The notes below the pieces were generated by a model, which was not told where the DNA came from, made no database searches, and was given only the letters and a program-made list of their open reading frames with translations. Positions 39,603 through 47,156 of a stretch of DNA of 64,000 nt are shown piece by piece. Source of the stretch: Lacinutrix sp. Hel_I_90. GTDB taxonomy: Bacteria; Bacteroidota; Bacteroidia; Flavobacteriales; Flavobacteriaceae. The stretch is from contig NZ_JYNQ01000001.1 of the NCBI RefSeq assembly GCF_000934685.1, positions 2,778,501 to 2,842,500 of the forward strand, given 5' to 3'. The position numbers were made by a program, and so were the translations under genes. The stretch's first letter is position 1, and each line of letters starts with the position of its first letter.

Positions 39603-39835
39603 TCTTTAGTGTTTATTATTTTCTCAAAAGTATATTGCTTACCAGTTTTTGGGTTTTGGTAATAGTAAATGTTGAAGTCTCTAAAATAATTAGTGAAGTA
39701 ATTTCTGTTTTTTATAGTAGGCTCGTGTTTTTTCATTTCAGTAACGAAATCAACCAAAGAAGACTTTATAAATAAAACCTTATTTTGATGAATAACAATA
39801 AATAGATTGCTTATGTTGCTGTTTCCAATATGCAT
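39599..39835 (-). CDS. Small hypothetical protein, 78 residues
   Basis: I do not recognise this gene. The 78 residues start MHIGNSNISNLFIVIHQN and end YYYQNPKTGKQYTFEKI. It is compact, soluble and rich in aromatic residues. It sits 17 bases after a perfect promoter and leads the run of three small genes. Its layout (FIVIHQNKVLFI, then a helix) loosely resembles the 68-residue protein at 41071. Confidence 0.6.
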   Translation of the reverse strand: MHIGNSNISNLFIVIHQNKVLFIKSSLVDFVTEMKKHEPTIKNRNYFTNYFRDFNIYYYQNPKTGKQYTFEKIINTKE

Positions 39836-39851
39836 ATATAGTATATATGAT

Positions 39852-39882
39852 CAAATATAGTCATATATATTATATTTGCAAT
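39852..39882 (-). promoter_or_regulatory. Promoter of the small-gene operon
   Basis: On the minus strand ATTG (39882-39879), exactly 19 bases, then TATATTTG (39859-39852). It matches the Bacteroidota consensus and is set back to back with a twin promoter on the other strand. ATATATGA/TCATATAT arms (39843-39850, 39861-39868) overlap it and could be an operator. Confidence 0.75.
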
Positions 39883-39886
39883 AATT

Positions 39887-39917
39887 ATTGGTTAAATCAA
39901 TTTTTATTGTATATTTG
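39887..39917 (+). promoter_or_regulatory. Promoter of a plus-strand transcript
   Basis: ATTG (39887-39890), exactly 19 bases, then TATATTTG (39910-39917). It has the same boxes and spacing as the divergent promoter, four bases away. No convincing ORF follows on this strand. Confidence 0.75.
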
Positions 39918-40120
39918 TATTGCAAAAAACGCCGAAGGTGTGAACTTCGACGTTTGGTAATAAAAATTGAAATAATGGAATTGAGTATATCAAACTCGGC
40001 TTAAGCAAGGCTAATGAGACCTTCTTTCAGCTAATGAGACTGGCTTCAACCTCCCATTATTACAATCTTGAAAATAAATAGAGGAGTTTACTATTATTCA
40101 GCTCCACTAAAAAAATAGAG

Positions 40121-40219
40121 TTACTTGCGTATTATACGCGTTGTAACTCGAATCGTACGAGTAGTAGTGATCCTAATAGGACGACGAACTACACGAATTG
40201 TTCTAACAACTTTGGCCAT
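40121..40219 (-). CDS. Possible 32-residue arginine-rich peptide
   Basis: ATG at 40219 opens MAKVVRTIRVVRRPIRI, continuing with TTTRTIRVTTRIIRK. It has nine Arg and two Lys, no acidic residue, and a regular alternation of Arg with Ile, Val and Thr. This could be a cationic strand-forming peptide or the accidental antisense of the RNA candidate on the other strand. I find no promoter for it on the minus strand, which argues against it. Confidence 0.25.
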   Translation of the reverse strand: MAKVVRTIRVVRRPIRITTTRTIRVTTRIIRK

Positions 40220-40271
40220 GTGACGTGGTATTAAGTTAAACAATTTAGAGATTAGGACTATCCTAATCCGC

Positions 40272-40301
40272 AATAAGGAGATGTTCAAGCATCTCCTTAT
40301 T
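40272..40301 (+). terminator. Strong plus-strand terminator
   Basis: AATAAGGAGATG (40272-40283), loop TTCAAG, and CATCTCCTTATT (40290-40301), then TTTTTT (40302 on). The T-run lies on the plus side only. On the minus side the stem is followed by GCGG, so it serves the plus transcript rather than the gene ending at 40305. Confidence 0.85.
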
Positions 40302-40304
40302 TTT

Positions 40305-40826
40305 TTAATTTCTTACTACTTTTTTTTCGTAAATATCATGAGGTAGCTTCTCTTTGCTTGGTGTGTTTATTTGTGTAAAATCATTATTTAACTCATTAAT
40401 CCAGCTTGGCAATCCCCAATAACTCAACTTATTAGAGTTATTGTATTTAACAACTACAAGTTTTCCTTCTCTCTTTAGCCTTCTTGCAATATTGTCTACT
40501 CTTTGCTTTTTGCCTACAAACATGTTAAATTCATTTTGTATTTCTGAGAATTTAACTCCTTTTTTAAAGTAATTTTCAAATAACCAAAGCAATTGTTTAT
40601 CAGTCTTAGCAAGTCTTGGGAAATTTGCCCAGACTTCAGTATCACTTACAACATCAATAACATTTAATTCTTTTGCATGCCCAATATTATTCCCTTTGTC
40701 ATCATAGCCCTGTTCTTCAATAACATCTATTATATTAGTTATTTTCTTATTTAATATGTTTCTTAGATCGATAAGGCTATCTTTTGCTGAAATTAATTCA
40801 TATATAAGAGCTCTTGTTGTGTGCAT
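40305..40826 (-). CDS. Hypothetical protein with winged-helix-like C-terminal half
   Basis: I do not recognise this gene. Using the ATG at 40826 (MHTTRALIYELISAKDSL) the protein has 173 residues. An N-terminal helical segment may form a coiled coil (SLIDLRNILNKKI). The middle and end (KQLLWLFENYFKKGVKFSEI, then NIARRLKREGKLVVVK and YWGLPSWI) have the helix-helix-strand pattern of a winged-helix DNA-binding domain, which is inference. The longer reading from 40949 adds a hydrophobic leader with little support. Confidence 0.6.
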   Translation of the reverse strand: MHTTRALIYELISAKDSLIDLRNILNKKITNIIDVIEEQGYDDKGNNIGHAKELNVIDVVSDTEVWANFPRLAKTDKQLLWLFENYFKKGVKFSEIQNEFNMFVGKKQRVDNIARRLKREGKLVVVKYNNSNKLSYWGLPSWINELNNDFTQINTPSKEKLPHDIYEKKVVRN

Positions 40827-41058
40827 TATCTGTTTATTTAAATCTAGATTATTTGTAAAGGTAATCAAATGAATGAGTTTTACACAAATAAAAAACAAAC
40901 AAAAAACCGACTTATTAACAATAAGTAGTACAAATGCATTTAAAATCATTTAAAAAGCATAATTTCGAGGTTTTTATTTGTTTTTTAAGGCACTTAATCG
41001 ATTATTTAGATTAATTATGAATTATTAAAAAAACAAGATGTTAATATCTTTTGTGTCT

Positions 41059-41076
41059 TACTGAGTTGAATCAGTA
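41059..41076 (-). terminator. Short hairpin at the end of the 68-residue gene
   Basis: TACTGA (41059-41064) pairs with TCAGTA (41071-41076), loop 6, overlapping the stop codon. It is weak. Confidence 0.3.
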
Positions 41077-41277
41077 GTGTTTAACTTTAAATATCATGTG
41101 ATTTCCTGCTTTTATAGGAAATTTTTTCTTTCTTATTAATGTCCAATAACTAGGGAATCCATCATAATTTATGAACTCTGTAATCTTTCTTAGATTACCA
41201 AACGTACCTAATACTAAATCGTTTTTAACTAAAACGAAATTATATTGGTTTTCTTTTCTTTCTTTATATGTAGTCAT
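41071..41277 (-). CDS. Small hypothetical protein, 68 residues
   Basis: I do not recognise this gene. The 68 residues (MTTYKERKENQYNFVLVKND and so on) contain NLRKITEFINYDGFPSYWTL, which could be a short helix-turn-helix, and a basic end (IRKKKFPIKAG). A TAGATTTG -7 element (41289-41282, minus strand) lies a few bases before the start. It is probably part of a mobile or phage-derived remnant together with the IS next to it. Confidence 0.5.
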   Translation of the reverse strand: MTTYKERKENQYNFVLVKNDLVLGTFGNLRKITEFINYDGFPSYWTLIRKKKFPIKAGNHMIFKVKHY

Positions 41278-41370
41278 AATACAAATCTACAAAAATATTC
41301 GAAATTATTTGCATGTACCAATATATTCGGATATAATTGTATTATAATTAATAATAAGATTATAAATTTT

Positions 41371-42279
41371 AAATCACTCCACAGTTATTAGACTATTTTA
41401 AGGACGAAAAGACTTGTATAGCTTACTGTTAGCGAACACGTTGGCATGGTAACGTTGTTTGTCCTCGTTGTGGTAGTGAGCGTACATATAAAATTAATAG
41501 ATGTAATAAATGCGCTAACAGCGAATGTTATAAGAAATTATCTGTAAAAGTTGGGACTATATTTGAAAACTTTAAAATTCCTTTTAGAATCTGGTTTGCT
41601 TCTATTTGGTTAGAAACTTCTCACAAAAAAGGTGTTTCATCTGTACAATTAGCAATTGCTTTAGTAGTCACTCAAAAAACTGAATGGTTTGTATTACATA
41701 GAATTAGAGAAATGCTGAAAGACAAAACATCACAAATGTTGGGCGAAAACAATATGGTAGTAGTTGACGAAGCTTATGTTGGTGGTAAAAAAGGGAACAG
41801 GTCTTTAAACAAAAAGCGTTCGTCTAAGGACTAAACTATTATGAACCATGGTAAACCCTTTAAAGATAAAAAAGTAATCGTAGGGCTTATCTAGCGAAAC
41901 GGAAACGTAGTTTTAAAGCATGTGCCCAGAGCTCATACCGATAATATGGTTTTATTTATTGAAAAGAACGTTCTTAAAGGGTCAACTATTTATAGTGATG
42001 AAACAACAGTCTATAGTAAACTGCATAAAACGTATACACATGATAACGTTAAGCACTCAGTATTTATGTAGATGGAAATTACACATTAATACTATTGAGA
42101 ACTATTGGAGTGTTTTAAAGCGTGGATTATATGGAATATATCACCAAGTGAGTGATAAACATATAAGCCGTTATTTAGATGAATATGCAACGAGATTTAA
42201 TACTCGTCATTTATCAAGACATGAACGTTTTGATAAGTTTTTAGTGGACGTAGAAAGTATATTGAGTTATGAGTTATAA
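41371..42279 (+). pseudogene. Decayed IS1595-type (ISXO2-like) transposase
   Basis: Read in pieces, the region encodes a full transposase. A zinc-ribbon start (RWHGNVVCPRCGSER) is followed by KVGTIFENFKIPFRIWF, then LETSHKKGVSSVQLA. VTQKTEWFVLHRIREML and the DDE-type VVVDEAYVGGK come next, with a later IYSDE and IENYWSVLKRGLYG near the end. A TAG lies before the zinc ribbon, a TAA after NKKRSSKD, another TAG follows, and the last part is in a different frame. It is clearly dead. I could not define the terminal inverted repeats or target duplication. Confidence 0.85.
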
Positions 42280-42336
42280 GAGACTTGCTAATAATTGACC
42301 TTAAAGTGTTAAATTACATAGTTAAGTGGTATTATT

Positions 42337-42366
42337 TTTGTAGTTTAACAGAATAATGTACCTTTG
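42337..42366 (+). promoter_or_regulatory. Promoter of the Panacea operon
   Basis: TTTG (42337-42340), 18 bases, then TACCTTTG (42359-42366) is a perfect consensus promoter. Transcription would start only a few bases before the ATG at 42380. This rules out the in-frame ATG at 42356. Confidence 0.8.
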
Positions 42367-42379
42367 CACAGCCTTTAAT

Positions 42380-42910
42380 ATGAAAGATAATATTGCAATT
42401 ATTATAAATAGTCTCTTATATATTCTTAATAAGATAGACGACAGAACAACAGATACTCATCAGTTGTTCAAAATTCTTTATTTCGCTGAAAGAAAACATT
42501 TATCTTTATTTGGAAAACCAATTACAGATGATAGTTATGTAGCTATGAAATTTGGACCAGTACCTTCTAACGCCTTTAATATCATTAATTGTTGTAAAGG
42601 AGATTCCTTTTTAGATGAGTCAATAATTGAAGCTTCAAAATTAATATCAGTTAGTGGTTATAAAGTAACAGCTACAAACGAAGCAGATAATGAATGGTTA
42701 TCGGATTCTGAAATGAAATGCTTAGACGCATCTTTTGAAGATAATATTGAATTAAACTTTAAACAATTAACCGATAAATCACACGATTCTGCTTGGGATA
42801 ATGCATTCCATTATATGGATAAATTAGAAATTGCAAAAGCAGGAGGTGCTGATGAATCCATGCTGAGCTATATTGCTTCCAAAGACGAATTGAAAAACAT
42901 TAGGTTTTAG
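42380..42910 (+). CDS. Panacea-domain (DUF4065, SocA-like) antitoxin candidate
   Basis: This 176-residue protein carries the Panacea domain. LYILNKIDDRTTDTHQLFKI is followed by LYFAERKHLSLFGKPITDD and YVAMKFGPVPSNAF. This matches the phage GepA/SocA pattern of a helix, a Y-A-x-R/K motif and a GPV turn. Panacea proteins are known antitoxins that neutralise many unrelated toxins. SocA is the adaptor antitoxin for the toxin SocB. The gene has its own promoter and overlaps the next gene by one base (TAGTG), the layout of a toxin-antitoxin pair. Confidence 0.8.
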   Translation: MKDNIAIIINSLLYILNKIDDRTTDTHQLFKILYFAERKHLSLFGKPITDDSYVAMKFGPVPSNAFNIINCCKGDSFLDESIIEASKLISVSGYKVTATNEADNEWLSDSEMKCLDASFEDNIELNFKQLTDKSHDSAWDNAFHYMDKLEIAKAGGADESMLSYIASKDELKNIRF

Positions 42911-43386
42911 TGAGGTTAGGAGATTATTTTTCAAAAAAAGAAAAAAAATCTCTTTTACTACCAGAGGGAATTGTACTTGGTACTGTTTTAAGGGCTTTTG
43001 TTGATTTTACGAACCCTCCAAAAATAAAAAGATTTATTGTTATTGGTTTTAATGAGGACAACATAACGTTAGCTTCTGTATTAATTAATTCCGAACTAAA
43101 TCTAAATGTAAATTATAACTCAGAGTTACAATCGCACCAAATACCTTTAGAATGTGAAGGAAAGGAATATCTTTTAACCGATTCCTATGTTGACTGTTCA
43201 GAAATACACAATATAGAGAAGCAGACAATAGAAGAAAGTCTACAAAAGGATCCACACACCGCTATTGGTAAAGTTGAGAAAAAAGAACTAAACACTATTA
43301 TAAGAACTATCATAAATTCAGAAGTAGTTAAAGGTAAGTATAAGAGAAAATGCGGATTGTTTGATTATAAATTTGAAGATGAATAA
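42910..43386 (+). CDS. Partner of the Panacea protein, possible toxin
   Basis: I do not recognise this family by name. The 158 residues begin at GTG 42910, sharing a base with the upstream stop. The central part is predicted to be strand-rich: GTVLRAFVDF, KRFIVIGFNEDNITLASVLINSEL, and EYLLTDSYVDCSEIHNI. It recalls a small beta-barrel such as the PemK/MazF type, but no catalytic pattern is certain. The C-terminal 60 residues are helical. By position it is the likely toxin of the pair. A weak AAAGCC/GGCTTT hairpin (43399-43425) follows. Confidence 0.55.
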   Translation: MRLGDYFSKKEKKSLLLPEGIVLGTVLRAFVDFTNPPKIKRFIVIGFNEDNITLASVLINSELNLNVNYNSELQSHQIPLECEGKEYLLTDSYVDCSEIHNIEKQTIEESLQKDPHTAIGKVEKKELNTIIRTIINSEVVKGKYKRKCGLFDYKFEDE

Positions 43387-43490
43387 AAAAACGAATCAAA
43401 AGCCATAACCATAAGAAAAGGCTTTAAAAATGATCATTTTATTTAGTTCAATGCTTATATCCACGAGTTATAAACAGCATGTAAAAACAC

Positions 43491-44090
43491 TCAGTCTAAT
43501 TTTGATTTTCTTCCAAGTTTCCAATGTAACAAAAGCCCAGTACTAAATATTGTGTTTACAGTATTTATATTGGAGTGGAATTGAAGCCCCATTGAAAAAC
43601 GCTTTCCAGTTCTAAATCGAATATTACTTTGTAGGACTAAGCCAATGGTGTTGTTCTTGTCTTCATTGTAGCTATATTCATATGTTGTAAATGAAAACCC
43701 GCCACTATTCGTTCCTGATCCAGGTATTTTTTCGGGAGTATTTATAGTATGAGAAAAATAGCTCAATCCACTATAGAAATCGAAATAAAGCCATTTACCC
43801 TCTCTTAGTTCTTTACCATAAAGTATATCTATTTCATGAAAACTTTCTACTTTAGAAGGACCCAATACTGAAACTACAAATTCACTTCCTGTCAAACCAA
43901 AAAGTTTATATATATCCTTGTCCTTTTTTAAACTAATATCAAGACTTGCTGCGAGACCACTTGTATGATGATCAAAATAGATGTTAATAGGAGAAAACGA
44001 AATACTGTAAAATGCTAGTTTAGAATCTGATTCTTGTGAATAAGCGAAAACACAAATAAAGAGGCAGGCGCATAGAACTCTGATTTTCAT
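43491..44090 (-). CDS. Secreted outer-membrane-barrel-like protein
   Basis: The 199 residues start with a signal peptide (MKIRVLCACLFICVFAYS-QES). Alternating strands follow, such as AFYSISFSPINIYF, WLYFDFYSGLSYF and FSTGLLLHWKLG. This pattern suggests a small outer membrane barrel. The function is unknown. It lies 91 bases downstream of the AraC-type regulator on the same strand and may be cotranscribed with it. Confidence 0.55.
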   Translation of the reverse strand: MKIRVLCACLFICVFAYSQESDSKLAFYSISFSPINIYFDHHTSGLAASLDISLKKDKDIYKLFGLTGSEFVVSVLGPSKVESFHEIDILYGKELREGKWLYFDFYSGLSYFSHTINTPEKIPGSGTNSGGFSFTTYEYSYNEDKNNTIGLVLQSNIRFRTGKRFSMGLQFHSNINTVNTIFSTGLLLHWKLGRKSKLD

Positions 44091-44181
44091 AATTAAAAAG
44101 TTTAGTGAATTTAAATATCACTAGATTTTTAAAAAGAAATGTCCTGAAAACAGCAAAGTGCTGATAATAGGACACATTAAG

Positions 44182-45324
44182 TTATGATGTGCTGTGTTCT
44201 GCCCGATACTCAGAAGGTGTCTGATTCGTGAATTTTTTAAAAGCACTATAAAAACTGGATTTCGATTTAAAGCCACTCTCTAATCCTATTGCGATTATAG
44301 TATAATGAGCAAATTGAGCATCCGTTAATACCGCTTTGGCATAATTGACACGGTATTCGTTGATGAGGTTCGTGAAGTTTATATTTTCATGAGTGTTGAT
44401 GACCTTAGATAAATGACTAGTACTAATATTCATAGTTTTAGAAACCTCGTCAAGAGACAAATTTTCATTTAAATAGAGCTTGTTAGCTTCAATATGTAAA
44501 CAAATGTCATCAAAAAGCTTAGATTGGGAGTCTGTTTTATGGGTAGTTGTATCACTTGTTTTATCAGTGTTTATATTTGTCTTATTAACAAGGATCTCTT
44601 TTCTAAGCTGGATCCTATCTGTCATAATGTTATAACGTAAAAAACCTTGGTAGCCAATCCAATACAGTAACAGGGAGCTGCCCACTCTTAAAGGATAGTA
44701 AAAGTTTTTTTGAGGTATCTCGAGATAGAAATTTGAAAATATTGCAATGAGCCAGAAAATTAAAACCAGACTACCTAAAACCATAAACTGTTGCAACCAC
44801 TTAGTGTCATCGAATGATAAGGCGTATTTATAGTTGTAGCGTTCCTTATAGATAATATTGTATGATTTATAAAATATATAGAAGGCTACTAAAGCATTTG
44901 TTATTTCTTCAAATCTTGTGTAGCTATTTATTATGTTCGCGTTCGTTTCGTTTAAGTAACAGAAGGTGATTAGCGTGAGTCTGATTATAATTTCTACCAA
45001 AAACAAATAACAGACACTCTTAATATAGTTCTTATATTTTTTTTCAATTAATAAAAAATGAATTAGAAAACTGTAAAATGTAGGTACAATAAAAACATAC
45101 CACGGCACTTCTAAATATTTTATAAAATACCATGAGGATGAATAGCCTTTTGCAATTAACCAGGCCTGTAGGTTATTTAACGAGATGCTTAAAACGACAA
45201 GGTTTAAAAAAAGTATGGCTTTGCTTATTTTTTTTTGACGACGATACGTTAATGTGATACAATTGAAAAGTATACCATGTACAGCTCCGGTGATTAGCAG
45301 TAGGTTGAATATTTTATCAGTCAT
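44182..45324 (-). CDS. Membrane-anchored AraC-family regulator
   Basis: The 380 residues have about seven hydrophobic helices in the first 235 residues. A hydrophilic linker (NKTNINTDKTSDTTTHKTD) follows, then a C-terminal AraC/XylS domain with two helix-turn-helix units: LSLDEVSKTMNISTSHLSKV and FKSKSSFYSAFKKFTNQTPS. This architecture is common in Bacteroidota and implies a sensor in the membrane tied directly to DNA binding. The ligand is unknown. Confidence 0.85.
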   Translation of the reverse strand: MTDKIFNLLLITGAVHGILFNCITLTYRRQKKISKAILFLNLVVLSISLNNLQAWLIAKGYSSSWYFIKYLEVPWYVFIVPTFYSFLIHFLLIEKKYKNYIKSVCYLFLVEIIIRLTLITFCYLNETNANIINSYTRFEEITNALVAFYIFYKSYNIIYKERYNYKYALSFDDTKWLQQFMVLGSLVLIFWLIAIFSNFYLEIPQKNFYYPLRVGSSLLLYWIGYQGFLRYNIMTDRIQLRKEILVNKTNINTDKTSDTTTHKTDSQSKLFDDICLHIEANKLYLNENLSLDEVSKTMNISTSHLSKVINTHENINFTNLINEYRVNYAKAVLTDAQFAHYTIIAIGLESGFKSKSSFYSAFKKFTNQTPSEYRAEHSTS

Positions 45325-45502
45325 GTTTGCTATTAAGTTAGCGTAATATAAATGTAGTAAATTTTAGCTAACATTATCATATGTAGTAGGGAGGACGTTA
45401 ATTTTGTTTAAAATCTGTAACATTTTATAGATGTATGCTACCTATATATAAAGCAGCTTTTCTTTTTTTAACTGAGGCATTTACAATTCAGTTGAAACTA
45501 AT

Positions 45503-45540
45503 GAGACACTAAGAATTTGCAAGTTCTTAATTGGAGTCTC
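45503..45540 (+). promoter_or_regulatory. Leader hairpin before the 84-residue gene
   Basis: GAGAC (45503-45507) pairs with GTCTC (45536-45540), and inside it TAAGAA (45510-45515) pairs with TTCTTA (45524-45529). The hairpin starts within CTAATGAGAC (45498-45507), the same ten bases found twice in the RNA candidate at 40011 and 40031. It lies 56 bases before the ATG at 45597. A small CCGAA-atta-TTCGG hairpin follows. Confidence 0.45.
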
Positions 45541-45596
45541 TATTCAATTCATTACATGTTTAATTCCGAAATTATTCGGTATAAATCTAAGAAATT

Positions 45597-45851
45597 ATGG
45601 GAGCATTAGCTATGATAACGGTTATTCGAACTAATAAGAGTATGTTATCGAAACGACGGGAGAAAGAACTAAGTTTTGTGCATACCAGCACAGAAAAAGC
45701 CGAGTATGACTTGCCTAAGGCAACAGCTGAAACACTTCAGGGAATTCGCGAGACCCTCCAAAGAGAAAATAAAAGTAGAAGGTTAAAACGACTGGTAGCG
45801 ATTGGAGTAGTAGGCAGTCTATTAGTGACCCTACTTTTTTATTTTAATTAA
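45597..45851 (+). CDS. Small protein with C-terminal membrane segment
   Basis: I do not recognise this gene. The 84 residues begin MGALAMITVIRTNKSMLSKR; the second methionine at 45612 is an alternative start. The body is charged and helical (ATAETLQGIRETLQRENKSR), with a hydrophobic end (LVAIGVVGSLLVTLLFYF) that suits a tail anchor. A strong terminator follows, so it is a real transcription unit. Confidence 0.65.
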   Translation: MGALAMITVIRTNKSMLSKRREKELSFVHTSTEKAEYDLPKATAETLQGIRETLQRENKSRRLKRLVAIGVVGSLLVTLLFYFN

Positions 45852-45890
45852 AAGATGTCGCTTGCACAACACGCGCTATTTTTTAATCAA

Positions 45891-45924
45891 AAAAGTCCTA
45901 TTAATAGTTTTCAATAGGACTTTT
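45891..45924. terminator. Bidirectional terminator
   Basis: AAAAGTCCTATT (45891-45902) and AATAGGACTTTT (45913-45924) form a 12-bp perfect stem with a 10-base loop, between the convergent small gene and aminotransferase gene. Confidence 0.85.
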
Positions 45925-45952
45925 GTTTTAGGTGTATTTTTCTACACTGTGA

Positions 45953-47143
45953 TTAACGCAATACTTCTTTTACACGCTTTACGGCTTCCTTAATTTGCTC
46001 TTGTGAAGCAGCATAACTTATGCGAATACAGTTGGGGTTTCCAAATGCATCACCAGTAACAGTAGCTACTAAAGCTTCTTCTAATAAATACAAAGAAAAA
46101 TCGTTAGCATTATTTATTGTTTTTCCCCGTAAGGTCTTTCCAAAGAAAGAAGAAACATTTGGAAATACATAAAAAGCACCTTCCGGAATATTGGTTTGAA
46201 ACCCTTCGATATCATTTAATAACTCAAGTACTAAATCACGACGCTCTTTAAATTCGTCAATCATATATTTTACAGTACTTGGCTCAGCATTTAATGCGGT
46301 GATCACTGCACGTTGTGCAATACAATTTGTTCCGCTGGTAATTTGCCCTTGCATTTTGTTACAAGCACGTGCAATCCAGTCTGGAGCACCAATATAGCCA
46401 ACACGCCATCCCGTCATTGCAAACGCTTTAGAGACGCCATTAACGGTAATAGTACGATCAAACATACCTGCTATACTAGCCATGCTTGCATGTGGTTTTT
46501 CTGTATAGTTGATGTGTTCATAGATCTCATCTGATACGACGTAAATGTTTGGATGTTTTCTTAACACTTGCGCTAAGGCTTCTAGTTCTTCTTTACTATA
46601 TATAGAACCACTAGGATTACAAGGAGAACTAAACCAAAGCATTTTTGTTTTTGGAGTAATGGCAGCTTCTAATTGAGCGGCGGTCATTTTAAAATCATTG
46701 TCTATAGCGGTTTGCACTTCTACAGGAACGCCTTCTGCTACCTTAACAATGTCACTATAACTTACCCAATACGGACAAGGTAAAATAACTTCATCACCTT
46801 TGTTTAGCATGACCTGCGCTACGTTATACAACGATTGTTTAGCGCCAGTGGAAACCACAACTTGTGGTAACGTATAGGTTAAGCCATTGTCACGCTTAAA
46901 TTTAGTGATAACGGCCTCTTTTAATTCTACATACCCATCTACTGGTGAGTACGAATTATAATCGTCATTAATCGCTTGAATTGCTGCGCCCTTAATAAAG
47001 TCTGGAGTATTAAAGTCTGGTTCACCCAGACTTAATCCAATAATATCTTTGCCTTCGGCTCTAAGTTCTCTTGTTTTTGCTGCCATAGCTAAAGTGGCAG
47101 ACGTGGACATATTTAGTATACGTTCAGAAAGTGGTTGGCTCAT
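45953..47143 (-). CDS. Pyridoxal-phosphate aminotransferase, aspartate type
   Basis: This is a class I aminotransferase (subgroup Ib, like the AspB of thermophiles and Rhizobium). The 396 residues contain the PLP lysine K239 in NGVSKAFAMTGWRVGY, SSPCNPSGSIYS, DEIYEHINY and the C-terminal NCIRISYA. It probably moves amino groups between aspartate and 2-oxoglutarate; related enzymes also use prephenate or aromatic acids. The desaturase gene lies upstream on the same strand with a 13-base gap, so they may be cotranscribed. Confidence 0.92.
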   Translation of the reverse strand: MSQPLSERILNMSTSATLAMAAKTRELRAEGKDIIGLSLGEPDFNTPDFIKGAAIQAINDDYNSYSPVDGYVELKEAVITKFKRDNGLTYTLPQVVVSTGAKQSLYNVAQVMLNKGDEVILPCPYWVSYSDIVKVAEGVPVEVQTAIDNDFKMTAAQLEAAITPKTKMLWFSSPCNPSGSIYSKEELEALAQVLRKHPNIYVVSDEIYEHINYTEKPHASMASIAGMFDRTITVNGVSKAFAMTGWRVGYIGAPDWIARACNKMQGQITSGTNCIAQRAVITALNAEPSTVKYMIDEFKERRDLVLELLNDIEGFQTNIPEGAFYVFPNVSSFFGKTLRGKTINNANDFSLYLLEEALVATVTGDAFGNPNCIRISYAASQEQIKEAVKRVKEVLR

Positions 47144-47156
47144 TAAAATGTAGTAG

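Larger units (their letters stand above)
39924..40307 (+). ncRNA. Candidate structured non-coding RNA
   Basis: A perfect promoter is followed, about 350 bases on, by a 12-bp terminator with a T7 run. The longest plus-strand frames I see between them are about 9-15 codons. Possible stems are AAACG-c-CGAAG with its partner (39928-39956), GAGTTAC/GTAACTC enclosing GCGTA/TACGC (about 40118-40148), TCCT-aat-AGGA, and GATTAGGA-cta-TCCTAATC (40250-40268). A 20-base tandem repeat GCTAATGAGAC lies at 40010-40049. It does not show tmRNA or RNase P RNA hallmarks that I can recognise. Class unknown. Confidence 0.5.

Noticed and set aside
39924-40307. tmRNA or RNase P RNA
   Set aside because: The length would fit, but I see neither a tRNA-like end nor the conserved RNase P core.
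38545-44090. A complete prophage or integrative element
   Set aside because: No integrase, no phage structural gene, no attachment site repeats found; only scattered small genes and one dead IS.
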